Below, piece by piece: positions 1-11,446 of a stretch of DNA of 64,000 nucleotides; within the stretch, counting starts at the first letter, position 1, and the number at the start of each line of letters is the position of its first letter. Made by a program: the position numbers and the translations under genes. Location: the NCBI RefSeq assembly GCF_964019385.1, contig NC_088646.1, positions 16,521,654 through 16,585,653 of the forward strand, given 5' to 3'. Under the pieces are notes generated by a model. That model searched no databases. It was given only the letters and a program-made list of their open reading frames with translations, and had not been told where the DNA came from. This DNA comes from Sycon ciliatum. Taxonomy: Eukaryota; Porifera; Calcarea; Leucosolenida; Sycettidae.

Positions 1-900
1 ACGAGGAGGCCCCTTTTCCGTACCCCATACTGCAAAGTGCCATTGATGGATACCTTTTGCACCTGGAACGACCCCTTAAACGCTGTCGCGGCGACTATCC
101 CGTACGCGAAATAGTTGAGAACTGCTGACGTGGACCTTTTGCACCTGGAACGGCCCCGGCCCCGTAAACGCTGTCGTGTCGGCGGAGTGAATGTGCAGGG
201 TACTACACGTGTGGGGTGAAAAGAATTGCTGCAAAGACCATGAAGACGTCCCCTCTACTAGGCTCTAGGCCTTTGCCTTTGGAGACATCGTCGGCGAACT
301 GAATGCGCAGGGCGAAAAGAATTGCTGCAAAGACGTCCGCTCTAGGCCTTTGGAGACATCGTGGGAACTCCTTCCGGTACTATACAAACTGCTGACGTGG
401 CCGTGGACATGTACATGGAGAGTCATGGTGGGACTTCATGTACATGGATACATGATGCGAATTCCTTCCGGCACCCTCGTACCGCAAAGCCAACGGTGGG
501 GAAGGAGAAGTGCAGACGTGCAGGAAGACGAACGAGGAGGAACCAGGACGAGCGAGCAATGGCAGGACTAGCTGGACCGTAAGTAATAGCTGAATTGTGC
601 ATGACAACTTGACATCCATGCGGCACTTGCCACTTGCCACTGCATATTTCTTGTCCACTAACAATGTCAATGTCTCTCCTCTGCCCCCTGTGTGTCCACG
701 GCCCCGTTTCTGAATTGGCCCGATGAATCGAATGTCTTCCGCAACTGGAACGGCCCCGTGAACGCTGTCGCGTCGGCGACTGAACGCGCAGGAGGGAAAA
801 TATTGCTGCGAAGACGTCTCCTCTAGACGACGGTAAGGCACCCCATTGATATGTTGCCAGTGTGTGCCAGGGTATCGCGCGATGGTGAATGAAGAATGAT
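1..900. repeat. Intergenic sequence with local duplicated blocks
   Basis: No convincing gene. A block containing GCACCTGGAACG followed by AAACGCTGTCG recurs around 54-95, 138-187 and 741-795. A second block, AAAGAATTGCTGCAAAGAC, recurs near 219 and 316. A possible small exon with a good donor (ACC|GTAAGT at about 580) follows an ATG near 559 but is too short to interpret. Short degraded duplications of non-coding DNA are the simplest reading. Confidence 0.4.
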
Positions 901-901
901 G

Positions 902-1320
902 AAGGGTACGGTGGGACTGTAGACCTGTTACCTTCTACTACTGTAACACGTTATCAGGTGGAGAGTGTCTTGTACTCACGTTATCAGGTCGAGAGCGTCT
1001 TGTACTCACGTTATCAGGTCGAGAGCGTATTGTAGTCACTCTCTCTATTCCTGTACTTCATTACGTTTAAGGTGTACGTATAACTTCTCAAAAAAAATTA
1101 ATGGTCTACAGTCGTGTCGGAAGGGTACGGTGGGACTGTAGACATGTTACCTTCTAACACGTTATCAGGTGGAGAGTGTCTTGTACTCACGTTATCACTA
1201 TTATCAGATCGAGAGCGTATTGTAGTCACTCTCTCTATTCCTGTACTTCATTACGTTTCAGGTGTACGTATAACTTTTCCAAGAAATTTAATGGTTCACG
1301 TCTTCAGATAGAGAGCGTAT
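902..1320. repeat. Two-copy tandem duplication
   Basis: A stretch starting AAGGGTACGGTGGGACTGTA occurs at about 902 and again at about 1121. In both copies it is followed by TTATCAGGT(G/C)GAGAG and CTCTCTCTATTCCTGTACTT blocks. Within copy one the TTATCAGGTCGAGAGCGT segment is itself repeated. No coding signal was found. Confidence 0.6.
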
Positions 1321-1329
1321 TGCACCCAC

Positions 1330-2720
1330 TGTCTAGTCTCTGTAGTGCATTGAGATTTTGTTGATCGAACATGAAATGGATACACAGACAAAGCCAGGCC
1401 AAGTACATGGCGAGATGTCGCCAGAAGAACGTCTTCAGGTAGAGAGCGTATTGCACCCACTGTCTAGTCGATTTTGTGGATCGCACATGAAATGGATACA
1501 CAGACAAAGCAGGCCAAGTACATGAGAGAGTGGACGATGTGCAGATCGACACGGCCTGCGGGTACTTCATTAAAGTTACCCGTGACATAACTAGGATAAA
1601 TGTTAATCACTGCAAAAACATTGCCAAGTATGTGAGCACTTTGGACTTGACAGAAGAGTGCATGGGCGACGTTGACAAAACATACAATGGTGACTGTCGC
1701 TATCATGACAGCAGGGGCACATCGCACGCAGCATCGCAGATCGTGTCGAATTGCGCATCATAATATTGCAAAATTGCTCCTGTGCATGCAAGTGGATTTC
1801 ATTGCACTTCTCAGTTTGGGAAATGCTCGATTATGACAATTCTCCGTGTGAGTGCACTAGCCCTGAACAGACATGTAGGTGAACCGTTTGTGGTGTCTCA
1901 TAGCCTACCTCACGACCTTCTGCTTTCTTGCTTCATCACTTGTATCTTGCAGGTATATCATCCCGTGACGACCACATTGAAGTCTGAATTTGAAGTGTGA
2001 AGATGCTTCAGCAACCACATCGTACTTTTCCATTGCTTTCATTGTGCTTCTACTGTGCATGTGTGTAACTTGTGGGGTAAACATGTGATGACATTGTATG
2101 CTGGCGACACGGTCAGATGTTCATGCGTCTAACGTACACCTGCATGTTATGCATTGAAAAAGGGTTTGCCACTTGCGATCCTGGGACGAGTATCAGGTCC
2201 GCTTTGTCCTATGTGGGCTGTATCAGATTGCTGTTCACTTCTCTATCTGTTGGATATGTGACTTTCTGCAAGTTTCTGGTGTATGATGGCCATGTCCTTG
2301 CTTGTCACTTTGTATGATATTACATTCTGTATTCGCTGCTTCCATGGCATGGTCTGCAAACTGCAATCCTTGGGCAAATGTCATGTTTGCTATGTTGTGC
2401 TTTGGCCGTCAGCTTGTCTACGCGCTGTAGTTGAATTATTTTTGTTTCACAACTGACTTCCTCAAGTACGGTGGCCACTGCTTTGCATGGCATTATACAT
2501 GAAGAATTTCCTGTTTGTGTCGTGTGCATGTGCGTATGTGTGCGTGGCCACGTGTGTGTGCCGTGTGCATACACATGTTTGTGTATCTGTGTGCGGGGTA
2601 GCGAGGCGGGGAGAGCTGGTATGTATCAGTGTGTTATTGCAGTCGCATGGCTACATACAGTACATCGCGCGCGTGGTCATCATGTTTACCTTCGGGGTTG
2701 GGGTGGGGAGGGAACGGAAA
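1330..2720. other. Intergenic, no gene recognised
   Basis: AT-rich sequence with a TG-rich patch at about 2515-2600. A GTAGAGAGCGTATTGCACCCAC block is present at about 1309 and 1439. Open frames are short and resemble nothing known. No RNA gene was seen. Confidence 0.5.
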
Positions 2721-2730
2721 AAGACCTGAA

Positions 2731-3189
2731 ATTATCCATATAAAAATCGCTCTGTGAGCGGTTCTGAAAAACCTTTACTGGTACTGCCCCGTCGTAAAAG
2801 TAAGAAATTAGAACTGGCCCATTGTCCCCCCAAATGCGAACTGATCCACCTAAATCGCGAATGACGGGACCCGAACGCACCAGTAGCGCGAGGTTCCTAC
2901 CCGTGGATGCAGATGGGGACGTTGGTCTGGACCATAGGCCATGTACTGTACTAGCGGTAGGCTTCCCTATCAAAATAATAAATTCTACTACTACTAGTGT
3001 TACCCTATGATCCTGTGCCCTCCCGACCTCGTGCTACTGGTGCGTTCGGGTCCCGTCATTCGCGATTTAGGTGGATCAGTTCGCATTTGGGGGGACAATG
3101 GGCCAGTTCTAATTTCTTACTTTTACGACGGGGCAGTACCAGTAAAGGTTTTTCAGAACCGCTCACAGAGCGATTTTTATATGGATAAT
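2731..3189. mobile_element. Foldback (long inverted repeat) element
   Basis: Two nearly perfect inverted arms of about 163 bp (2731-2893 and 3027-3189) surround a spacer of about 130 bp. The outer ends read ATTATCCATATAAAAATCGC and its complement. It has no coding capacity, so it is a non-autonomous DNA element of foldback/MITE type. It lies about 360 bp upstream of the start codon of the bHLH gene and could be included in that gene's control region. The family is not identified. Confidence 0.8.
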
Positions 3190-3244
3190 GGCCATTACAT
3201 GGTGCTAGCATGCGCGATATGCTGTGCTGTTTGGTAGTGTGGCC

Positions 3245-3264
3245 CACGTGATACATGACACGTG
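3245..3264 (+). promoter_or_regulatory. Pair of palindromic CACGTG E-boxes
   Basis: CACGTG occurs at 3245-3250 and again at 3259-3264, about 290 bp upstream of the bHLH start codon. CACGTG-type sites are bound by many bHLH proteins, including Hey-type bHLH-Orange factors. Autoregulation is an inference only. Confidence 0.35.
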
Positions 3265-3550
3265 CGCATGCACGTCCACGTCCAGCACTTGGACTTGGAG
3301 TTCAGGCAAAGCAGTAAAGCAGCGACAATCGCCGCAACCGTCGGTCGTGTCTTCCCCTACAAATACTGGACATCGAGTCTTTTCGCCAGTCGACTCACGC
3401 CACGGATCTGTGTTCTGTGAAGGTTTGGCTTGTCCTCGATTTTCAATTGACTGGGAGCTCCATTCCCACCAGGACGGACGACTTTGCTTTTTCAAGAGCG
3501 GCTGTCCATCTTCAAACAGTGTACAGTGGCGGAGCAAGAAACGTGAGGAA

Positions 3551-6500
3551 ATGCTGCCAAAGAAACGAAGAGCCACGGTAAGGTGTTCAAGACTGAATGC
3601 ATTGCGCGTTTATGTGTTGACGTGTTCCAAGCACTGCTGACTCGCTCTTGTTCTTGTAGGATGCTCCGATGGCACACAAGGAAATTGAGAAACGGCGCAG
3701 AGATCGCATGAACGAGTCCTACACCATGATTGAGGCCCTCTTGCCGGGAACCAGAGCCAACTCGGTGAGTAAGCGAGCAAGTGAGTGAATGAGTGACAGT
3801 CCCACACCACTGCGCTGTTGCATGGACGCTAGCCACCGTGCGTCCCACCTCATGGCCTCAGTGTTTGGGGCCGTGCGACTCGTAGTCGTAGATCAGAAAA
3901 AGAAAATAATTTCTTGTGAAAGATACCGCACGTGAGTACTGTCGGCTGTGGTGTGCTGGTTTTCTTTCTGCACACGAGCTGTCTTTGGTGCGCAATGTCG
4001 TGTGCGGGTGTGTGTGTGTGTGGTATGGTCACTCATTCCAAACGCGTATGTGTACTTGTCTTTGGTCGCATTTTTGTTGTTGTTTCAGGCTCATAACCTG
4101 GTCAAGGTGGAAGTGTTGCGTCGTGCCATACAGCATATCAAAAATGCCCATAGCAAGAGTGAGTAGAAGAGTAGTAATGTAATGTACTGTCTGTTGACAT
4201 GTCTGCATCCAGCATGTTCTTGTCTTGTTTGATTGTTGAAGCCATACATGATGTAAGGTTTGAAAGCGATGACGTCAAAAGTTGTCAGAAGTCCAAATCT
4301 AATGGCAAAATAATAAACTTGTGGATCACTCTACAGTCCATTCAGAGAAAGATGATATCCTAGCTTTTGGCCATAAACGGGTCAAATTTTGAGTTTTCGT
4401 CACAACTTTTTTTGGCAATCCCCCATGGAATGCTCTTCCAATTGTGTTTTTGAAGTCTATTTCTCCAAAGAGCAAACCATAACAAGAATAGGATTTCGGC
4501 CAGGTTTTGACCCCAAAGCACTGAATTGGGGAAAAACCATGAAAATCCAGGCCTTTCACTCCACTTGCATAACAGTATGATTTGCGGTTCGAACCCCAGT
4601 TGAGGTACCGTTTTTGGACCCTTTTTTCAAGTTTCGAATCTCGCGGCACTGCACAGTGTACCACAAAATCGCCAAATACGGGAGCTCTCCAGCGCCAGCG
4701 CTCATCTTTTTTTCTGAATGGACTGTACCCATGCATGGGGACCTAGTTACTAGTGTTGCCAAAAAAATCCGGCCAATGCCAAGGGTAAAGTGGTATGGTA
4801 CTTTATCGCTCATGGTGGCATCATGCATTTACACTACAGTAGACTCGTACGCCCAAGAACGCGGTTTCAGACGGCCAGCCTAGCAAAGTTCTTATTTTTC
4901 AGCGCCCCAGGCTACATTAATATTTCGCGTTCTTACGCATCCAACATGACCCGTGACGCTCATGTACAATGCACTTTGCGCTACATGTACCGGTTGTACA
5001 CTTTACATGCACGTGTAGTATGTAGCGCTGCACTGGGTGATGTTTTCGCGAGGACCCGACAAGAGTGCAATACCAAAAATTGTCGCGTTCTTAAAAATCT
5101 TGGAGTTCGTTCTTAAATCCAGGCTGGGGCGTTCTTAGATTTCCAGCCTGGACGTTCTTGGGCGCCACGTTCTTGGGCGCCACGTTCTTGGGTGTGCGAG
5201 TCTACTGTAGCAGCACAGCACTGAACAGTCTGCACTGTACTTTGCATGCTGCAGTCGGGTCGAGCACTGCACTGAGCCGAGTATAATTATGCACATGATG
5301 CAGGCATGGCATAGGCGTGGCATGTGCCGTGCACTAGGCAGTAGCATTGTACGGCTACCAGTAGCTAGCATAGCATTGGCTGAATGTTGTTGGTGACGAC
5401 TGTAGTATGAGATGTAGTATGAGATGTAGTATGAGATGTAGTATGAGATGTAGTATGAGATGTAGTATGAGATGTAGTATGAGATGTAGTATGAGATGTA
5501 GTATGAGATGTAGTATGAGATGTAGTATGAGATGTAGTATGAGATGTAGTATGAGATGTAGTATGAGATGTAGTATGAGATGTAGTATGAGATGTAGTAT
5601 GAGATGTAGTATGAGATGTAGTATGAGATGTAGTATGAGATGTAGTATGAGATGTAGTATGAGATGTAGTATGAGATGTAGTATGAGATGTAGTATGAGA
5701 TGTAGTATGAGATGTAGTATGAGATGTAGTATGAGATGTAGTATGATATGTAGTATGAGATGTAGTATGAGATGTAGTATGAGATGGCGTGGGTTTGGTC
5801 CCTCGTGTCACATGTACAGATATGGTAAAGGTAAGTTTGATAAATAATCTACGTGGAGATAATAATTTTAATATAGCTATGAATAGGATGAAGGTAAGTT
5901 TGATAGATCAACATTGTACAGGTACGCATGTTTTTTTCTGTACCAGGAGGGAATCCCCCCCCCCCCTTGGGAGGGCCTCATTCCAGTCACTACCGGTGGA
6001 TGTGTCACTCTGCTGTGAAGGAAAACCACCCAAACAACTGCATCCCTACAAAACTGGATCCAAGCGGATACAAAACTGGATCCGAAGCGGATCCAAACAT
6101 CACAGTTTGTCACGGCTGTGATGTAGCACTTTCAAGCCCTACTTAGAAAAAAATCTTGACCTACAAGGCTACGCTACGGTCTACAGCAACGTGGTGTGGA
6201 ATAGAGTGCTCATTCGGCATCCCTCTGGTAGGGAGTTCGGTAACGTAACGTGACAGGTGAAAACTGCAGCTGTGACTCTCACATGGGCCCTGTGTGGCAG
6301 CTGTTTGGGCTGACTTGAAGCCCGCTTCTATCTTCTACCTAGGCCTCTTCTCCCTGGTCAATGCTATTCTGTTTTTTGGAGCTGATGTCATTTCTTTCAT
6401 TAACACGGATGACATCACATGCCCTCCTCTCGCTCATTTGATCGGATATTGACACCGTTATTAGGCATGACACTGAAACGGGAGTGCTACATAAGCTGCT

Positions 6501-9331
6501 AATAATGCTACTTTGGAATGCACTCATGTTATGTATAATAGTGGCATTCCAGTATACGCATGTGTGTGCGCATGCAGTACAAAGTCACAGGGCAGGCCGT
6601 ATGCACTGCACTGTACTCTGCTCGACGTGCATGGATGCGCATGTACAAACACGGCAGTCGAGGTGACGTAACAAATACTCGCCATGAGAAATATTGGGTC
6701 GAATGTGAAATCCGAACGAATATTAGAAAATTCGGTATATTCGTTTCACTACTACTTTCCAGTGATTGCACACATGCTGTGTTCGGAATAAATGTGGAGA
6801 TGTGCTTTGAGCAGCGCCATTTCAAAGTGCTGGTTTCGGACTTATGCATGCCGTGCGCTGGCAGGAACAGTCGATTTTCGTGTTCAGCGGCTTCGACTCA
6901 GTCTAAAACAAGATATCCTTTTAGAAACCAGCCTGCAGCCATTTACCGGTGATAGGCCAAAATATCGAAGTGAACTGTGAACAATGAGAAGTGGTGATGA
7001 TGAAAACGTGGGAGTTGCGTCAGTACGCGCACATGGCATGCATGCGCCAATCCTGTATCGCCGTGCACTTCAGTTCTCACTACAGCTGTCCGAAATAAAA
7101 AGAACTATTCCTACTTGTACAGTGTAGACAGTATAGACTGGCTGTGTATTGCGCAACAATCAGTATAGTGACGTTGGTGCGGGGGGAGGGGGGGTGCATG
7201 TGTGTGTGTTCGTGGGGGGGGGGGGGGGTGCGTGTGTGTGTGTGGAGGGGGGGGGGGGGTGATGTGATGTGTGTGTGTGTGGGGGGGGGGGGGGGGTGCA
7301 TGTGTGTGTGTGGAGGGGGGGGGGGGGGGGTGCATGTGTGATGAATTTGCTGGAATCAATACCGTAGAATCCCGCGGATAAGCCCATGGGCTTATCTGTT
7401 TCACAAGGACATTTCGGTGGGCTTATACGACAATATGGGTGTAGGCAGTTCTCATTTTTACATGCACATGTACTACAGTCTATGCCGCAGCCGAGTCATC
7501 TCATGTATCGTATATTGGTATGCTGTGCTTGGTGAAACGGTACCCTAGCCTATTCTTTGGCCCTAGACAGTACTGTGCTGTTAGTTACATCATCATTGGC
7601 TAAACACAATGGGCCATGCTTAGATGTGTACATTGGGTAAGCAGTGGCTAAACACAATGGGCCATGCTTAGATGTGTCTGCAGCATGATGATTATAGGGT
7701 TGCAACGGGTAGGGGTTTGGCCGGGTAACGAGTTTGTGTATTTCTAATTTTCTCTTCGGGTAGCACAGGTACCCAGTCAGGTATTTTTTGACAAAGTTTG
7801 TACAGTGCGTGTGCAATTGTGCTACATAGAAAGTGTACAGTGAGCACATACAGGCAGCGTTGCGAAAATACCGCACTCCAACTACCGCACTCCAACTACC
7901 CTATCGGGTTCTGTTCTAATTACGGGTAGCACGGGTACCCTAGTACTAGTAGGCGATACCACCCGTACTAATGATGAAGTAGCCGATGACACCCGTACTA
8001 ATGATGAAGTAGCCGATGACACCCCTACATTGTAATGATGAACACGCTGAGAGTACATCTACCGGTACTTCCTCTTCTGTTGTGTACTAGTGGCAGAGGC
8101 GGGAGGGACAGTGGCAAAGCCAGTGACATCACCGTCAACATCGGCGATGTCACTGCCACCATCGGCAGTGGATGCTTCGTCTGCCATGGCAGTGTCAAGC
8201 TCAACTCTGCACCAAGACGAGGTTGCTGGTGATGGTGATGGTGGTGGTGGTGGTGGCAGTGCTGGTAGGGAGTTCAACGTCAACCTGCATAGGCTTAGAG
8301 GCATACAGGACTGCATCCAGGATTCACAGCAGCTCCTGATAGAAAACGGGATGCCAGTGCGAGATCCAGAGCACGTTGCTATAATGTCACGTCTCGAAAG
8401 CTTTTACAGTTGCCAGGAGAGCGCCTTGAAGTCACACAAGAAGAAGAAGACAAGTTCGTATGGTAGCAGTGCTAGCACCACGATCACCAGTCAAGCCACC
8501 GCGGCGGATCCTGGAAACCACTTACCCGTAAGTTCAAGAAACGGCCAGCGCTCAATTACGGAGTTGATAGATGCAGCCAATTTGATGCTGCACAGCACTC
8601 CCGAACCAGGCCAGGCATACTTAGCAGACCCGGCAGCGCTAGAGCTAGAGCCAGAGTCACTGCCAGTGCCAGACACAGCTCCAACCTATGGCCTGGATCT
8701 CATCTCAACAGTGGCTACAAGAGGAGTAGGCCGTGGGAACAGCACACCAGCTGACAGGCCTGCACCTATCAGTGCATCCACACTGCCTGATGCTAGTGCC
8801 ACTCTTCCTGCTGCTAGTGCCGCTCTTCCTGCTGCCAGCGCACCTCAAGCAGTCTTCCAACTCCCCACCGCTAGCCAAGCGCAGCAGCCTCTGCAGTCTC
8901 CAGCACAAAGCGCTACTCAGCACTACCTGTTGGTGCCGCAGTCGGCAGCAGGCGTGTCCACCGCACCAGTGCATTTGACCCCAACAGGTGTTCTTCACAC
9001 CAGTGCTTCAAACACTGGTGTGACAGGTGCAGCTGTAGCTCAACAGCACCATATCATACCTCTCATTGATCAGTCTCACCTAGCCATGCTGCGCACAAGC
9101 GATGCTGAACAGGGCTTTTCCAACCAGTTAGTACAGGTGCCGCAGCAGCAGCAGCCGCAGCCGGTGTTCTCAGTAGCTGCCAACATGCTAGCCCTGGCAT
9201 CATCTACAGCAGCTGCGGGTGCAGCTGTATCAAGCATGCCAAGCATGGTCTCTGGTTGGTCATCAGCAGGGATTCCAGGCGTCTCAGCTGTGAGCAACAT
9301 GGCCAGCACTGATCCTCATCCATCTGTCTAG
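3551..9331 (+). CDS. bHLH-Orange transcription factor (Hes/Hey/Helt-like), 4 exons
   Basis: Coding exons are 3551-3577, 3660-3764, 4089-4158 and 8091-9331. Introns are GT-AG and phases fit (0, 0, 1), giving about 480 residues. Exon 2 holds the basic region and helix 1 (AHKEIEKRRRDRMN, Glu19 and Arg22/23 placed to read an E-box). Exon 3 holds helix 2 (LVKVEVLRRAIQHIKNAHS). Exon 4 opens with a likely Orange domain at about residues 127-181 (key stretch RGIQDCIQDSQQLLIENG), then a long Ser/Ala/Pro/Gln-rich tail. The residue three before Glu19 is Lys, not the Pro of Hes or the Gly of Hey, which is closest to Helt. No WRPW or YRPW ends the protein (it ends DPHPSV), so Groucho recruitment by that motif is not expected. 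The start is the ATG heading MLPKKRRAT; the frame stays open upstream to 3224, so a longer start is possible. It is expected to act in the nucleus, probably as a repressor (family knowledge). Confidence 0.8.
4333..4726. mobile_element. MITE with about 22-bp imperfect terminal repeats
   Basis: Ends read ACAGTCCATTCAGAGAAAG and the near complement ending CTGAATGGACTGT. It lies in intron 3 of the bHLH gene. No coding capacity. A GGTTCGAACCCC tract inside resembles a Pol III box B but has no matching box A. Confidence 0.6.
4834..5210. mobile_element. MITE with about 28-bp inverted termini
   Basis: Left end CTACAGTAGACTCGTACGCC and right end TGTGCGAGTCTACTGTAG are complementary apart from a few bases. 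CTACAGT...ACTGTAG termini are common in Tc1/mariner-type MITEs. Inside the right end a GTTCTTGGGCGCCAC unit is repeated in tandem (about 5152-5190). The element lies in intron 3 of the bHLH gene. Confidence 0.65.
5399..5786. repeat. 12-bp minisatellite, about 32 copies
   Basis: The unit GTAGTATGAGAT is repeated with almost no divergence; one variant unit with GATATG lies near 5744. Because the unit is a multiple of three, both strands show a long open frame (MRCS or TTSH repeats), which is an artefact. It lies in intron 3 of the bHLH gene. Confidence 0.95.
5985..6143 (-). mobile_element. Fragment of the GGCTTGAAAGTG MITE family
   Basis: In reverse orientation this matches the left part of the element at 17234-17879: the terminal CACTTTCAAGCCCTA, the GGATCC-rich segment, GGAAAACCACCC and CACTACCGGT all occur in the same order. 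Only one end is present. It lies in intron 3 of the bHLH gene. Confidence 0.6.
7166..7333. repeat. Low-complexity G-run and GTGTGT block
   Basis: At least five G-runs of 8-15 alternate with TGTGTGTG stretches, all on the plus strand. It is non-coding, inside intron 3. The G-run spacing would allow quadruplex formation on the sense strand of the transcript. Confidence 0.85.
7595..7680. repeat. Tandem duplication of a 47-bp unit
   Basis: GGCTAAACACAATGGGCC followed by ATGCTTAGATGTGT appears twice, at about 7599 and 7646. A second tandem block of about 35 bp (GATGAAGTAGCCGATGACACC) lies at about 7972-8030, just before the acceptor of the last bHLH exon. Confidence 0.7.
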
Positions 9332-10404
9332 TACTGTGGATACACTGAGCTATGCGTGCCCGCATCGCTCTACTGGAATGCTGTAAGTAAAAGAAATAAC
9401 GTCAAATGCTCATCTTCCCACAAGCTGGTCTTGAACATAACCATGCCTCAGGTTGTCTTGTACAAAGCTCCTCCTGCTCCTGCCACTGTTACTGTTACCA
9501 TTCTGATACAGGTTCCAACTAGAGAATCACCTATGCCACCTGTTGCCTTGTACAGCATATGTATGGTTTGCCCTTTAGTCGTGTCTGCCCCTTTCTTCAT
9601 ATGTAAATATTGACCTATGTTGCTTCCTCTTCCTATAAAGTTACGCCAACTGTCCTAACGTTGTACAGCACCGTCCTCACCCACAACCCACTCACAGGTG
9701 TACAATCTCGCACAACCTATTCACCAGTGTACACTTCCCCGCACCTCTATATAGGCTATAGTCATGTGACTGACTCATACTCATAGTCAATGCTGACATT
9801 GTGAATAAGACCCAGCTGTATAATTTCTTATCAAATTGTATGTGCCACCATTGCCAACTGATCCGGCGTATAGACACTATACATTGCACTGTTCATTTCA
9901 TCAGTATGGTACATCAAGTATCCCCGCTGCAGCGAGCAGCCACCATCCGTTTTCTCTCTTCCGCGAAGCAAACCTAGCAACGCTGGCAGGATGAGTCTCA
10001 AGTTTGTTGCGGAGATGCTTGACTGTATCCGCTGTCCGGCATGCAGTGCTGAACACCATCACATCATCAGTCTCGGCATGGCATTGTATATAGTGTACTA
10101 CTATCACATCGTGGCATGGCATTGTATATAGTGTAGATATGAACGCTCTCCCGTTTGATTTCTACTGTGCAAAGTAAGTGCCGGGAGATTCGGCAACATG
10201 CTACTCTGCTACTCTGCATGTACTGTCTATCCCAATAACATGTACATGTGTATGGTGTGTACGAAGTTATTGTTTTGATTATCACAGCACTATTATAACA
10301 CAAGTACAGCCACTGCCGCTATAGTATACACAGTGATCTAATTATTATTTTATCAGTTCCTAATCGGCAGCCGTGCTGCTACCCACGTGCAGTCAACTGG
10401 GAAC
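9332..10404. other. bHLH 3' flank and intergenic sequence
   Basis: The first few hundred bases after the bHLH stop are probably its 3' UTR; no canonical AATAAA close to the stop is certain. A GGCATGGCATTGTATATAGTGTA unit is repeated at about 10076 and 10111. No other gene was recognised. Confidence 0.4.
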
Positions 10405-10542
10405 ATGTGGCCAGGAACGAGCGGTGCATTGATGCGGCTGATGGTGTTGTGGGCACTTGTGGTGCCAGTGGTGTGGGACGTACCTCCTCACCCCACCGTT
10501 AGGCGCAGCATCTGCCGCTGGATTCCGGTGTCAGCGGCCGCC
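10405..10542 (+). CDS. Possible first coding exon with signal peptide (partial, unknown)
   Basis: An ATG followed by 46 codons reaches a good donor (GCC|GTGAGT). The N-terminus has a Leu/Val-rich hydrophobic run (LMRLMVLWALVVPVVW at about residues 10-25) like a signal peptide, followed by PHPTVRRSICRW. No continuing exon was found, and the family is not recognised. It could be a first exon of a secreted or membrane protein, or a chance open frame. Confidence 0.25.
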
Positions 10543-11195
10543 GTGAGTTCCCTCGGGAGCGGACACAATAATTTACTGTTTTTGAATAGTAATGAAACGG
10601 CTGATTCATCCTGCTATTTTAAAATTATGTTGCATGGCTCTGAAGGCTGAACATCTGGTACTTCTGTCTTTTTTTTGTGGATTGGGCAGTTGTGCGCCAA
10701 AACTCCTCTTCTGCGCCATTCATATCTTGTCGGTTTTTGTGAGTGGGTGTGAATGTGGGTGTGTGAGTGAGTGTGTGCGGGCGTGCATGTGTTTGCTAGG
10801 ACTGGCATGCATAAGCGACATTGGGATGAGCTTAGTCAGTAGTGCTCACAACTGCTGCCCCCCCCCCCCCCACCACCACCAGGGATAGAGCCAGGATCTG
10901 CTATGAGGCATCCAAGCCGGGGTGCTCGCATGCATGATTTCTTTGTTTCAAAGAACCGAGTGCATTACCGGTGGGCATACTGTGGTGGGTGATTATGTGC
11001 TTTCAAGACTCGAAAGTGGATGGCCGCTATCTTTTTTTCCTTTTTTTAATGTCAGTTTGCATTTTCAAGAAGGCTGGGTGTTCATGCTTTCCCGTCCACT
11101 TGACTGACTCCTGGCTTTCTTTTGAATATTTCCGAAGTAGCTATACCTTTAATCGGCTCGGAGACAATAATTTGAATAATGCTACAAACAATTCA

Positions 11196-11386
11196 TAAAA
11201 AATAAAAGGACCAATGAACTACAAGTTGCGCTGTCATGTCCACTAACACCACCAGCTACTTAACAATCAGCTCATGCGATAACATTGCACGGCACTGAAG
11301 GACGGAGCTGATTGTTTAGTAAATGGTGGTGTTAGTGGACATTATGGCGTAGCTTGTAGTTCCTTAGTCCTTTTTCATTTTTTATA
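11196..11386. mobile_element. Foldback MITE, about 190 bp
   Basis: Arms of about 75 bp are inverted. The left contains GGACCAATGAACTACAAG and CCACTAACACCACCA; the right contains TGGTGGTGTTAGTGG and CTTGTAGTTCCTTAGTCC. A short loop lies near 11280. No coding capacity. Confidence 0.75.
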
Positions 11387-11446
11387 AATCAATCCTTGGC
11401 TCTCCATGCTACGAACAATACCAAACTTCCTCATCCGGCTACGAGT

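Noticed and set aside
4500-4600. Pol III box B-like GGTTCGAACCCC in a bHLH intron
   Set aside because: No box A at the right distance and no cloverleaf; it is part of a MITE.
5365-5847. MRCS and TTSH repeat proteins, and a CRISPR-like repeat look
   Set aside because: A 12-bp minisatellite without spacers; both strands are open because the unit is a multiple of three.
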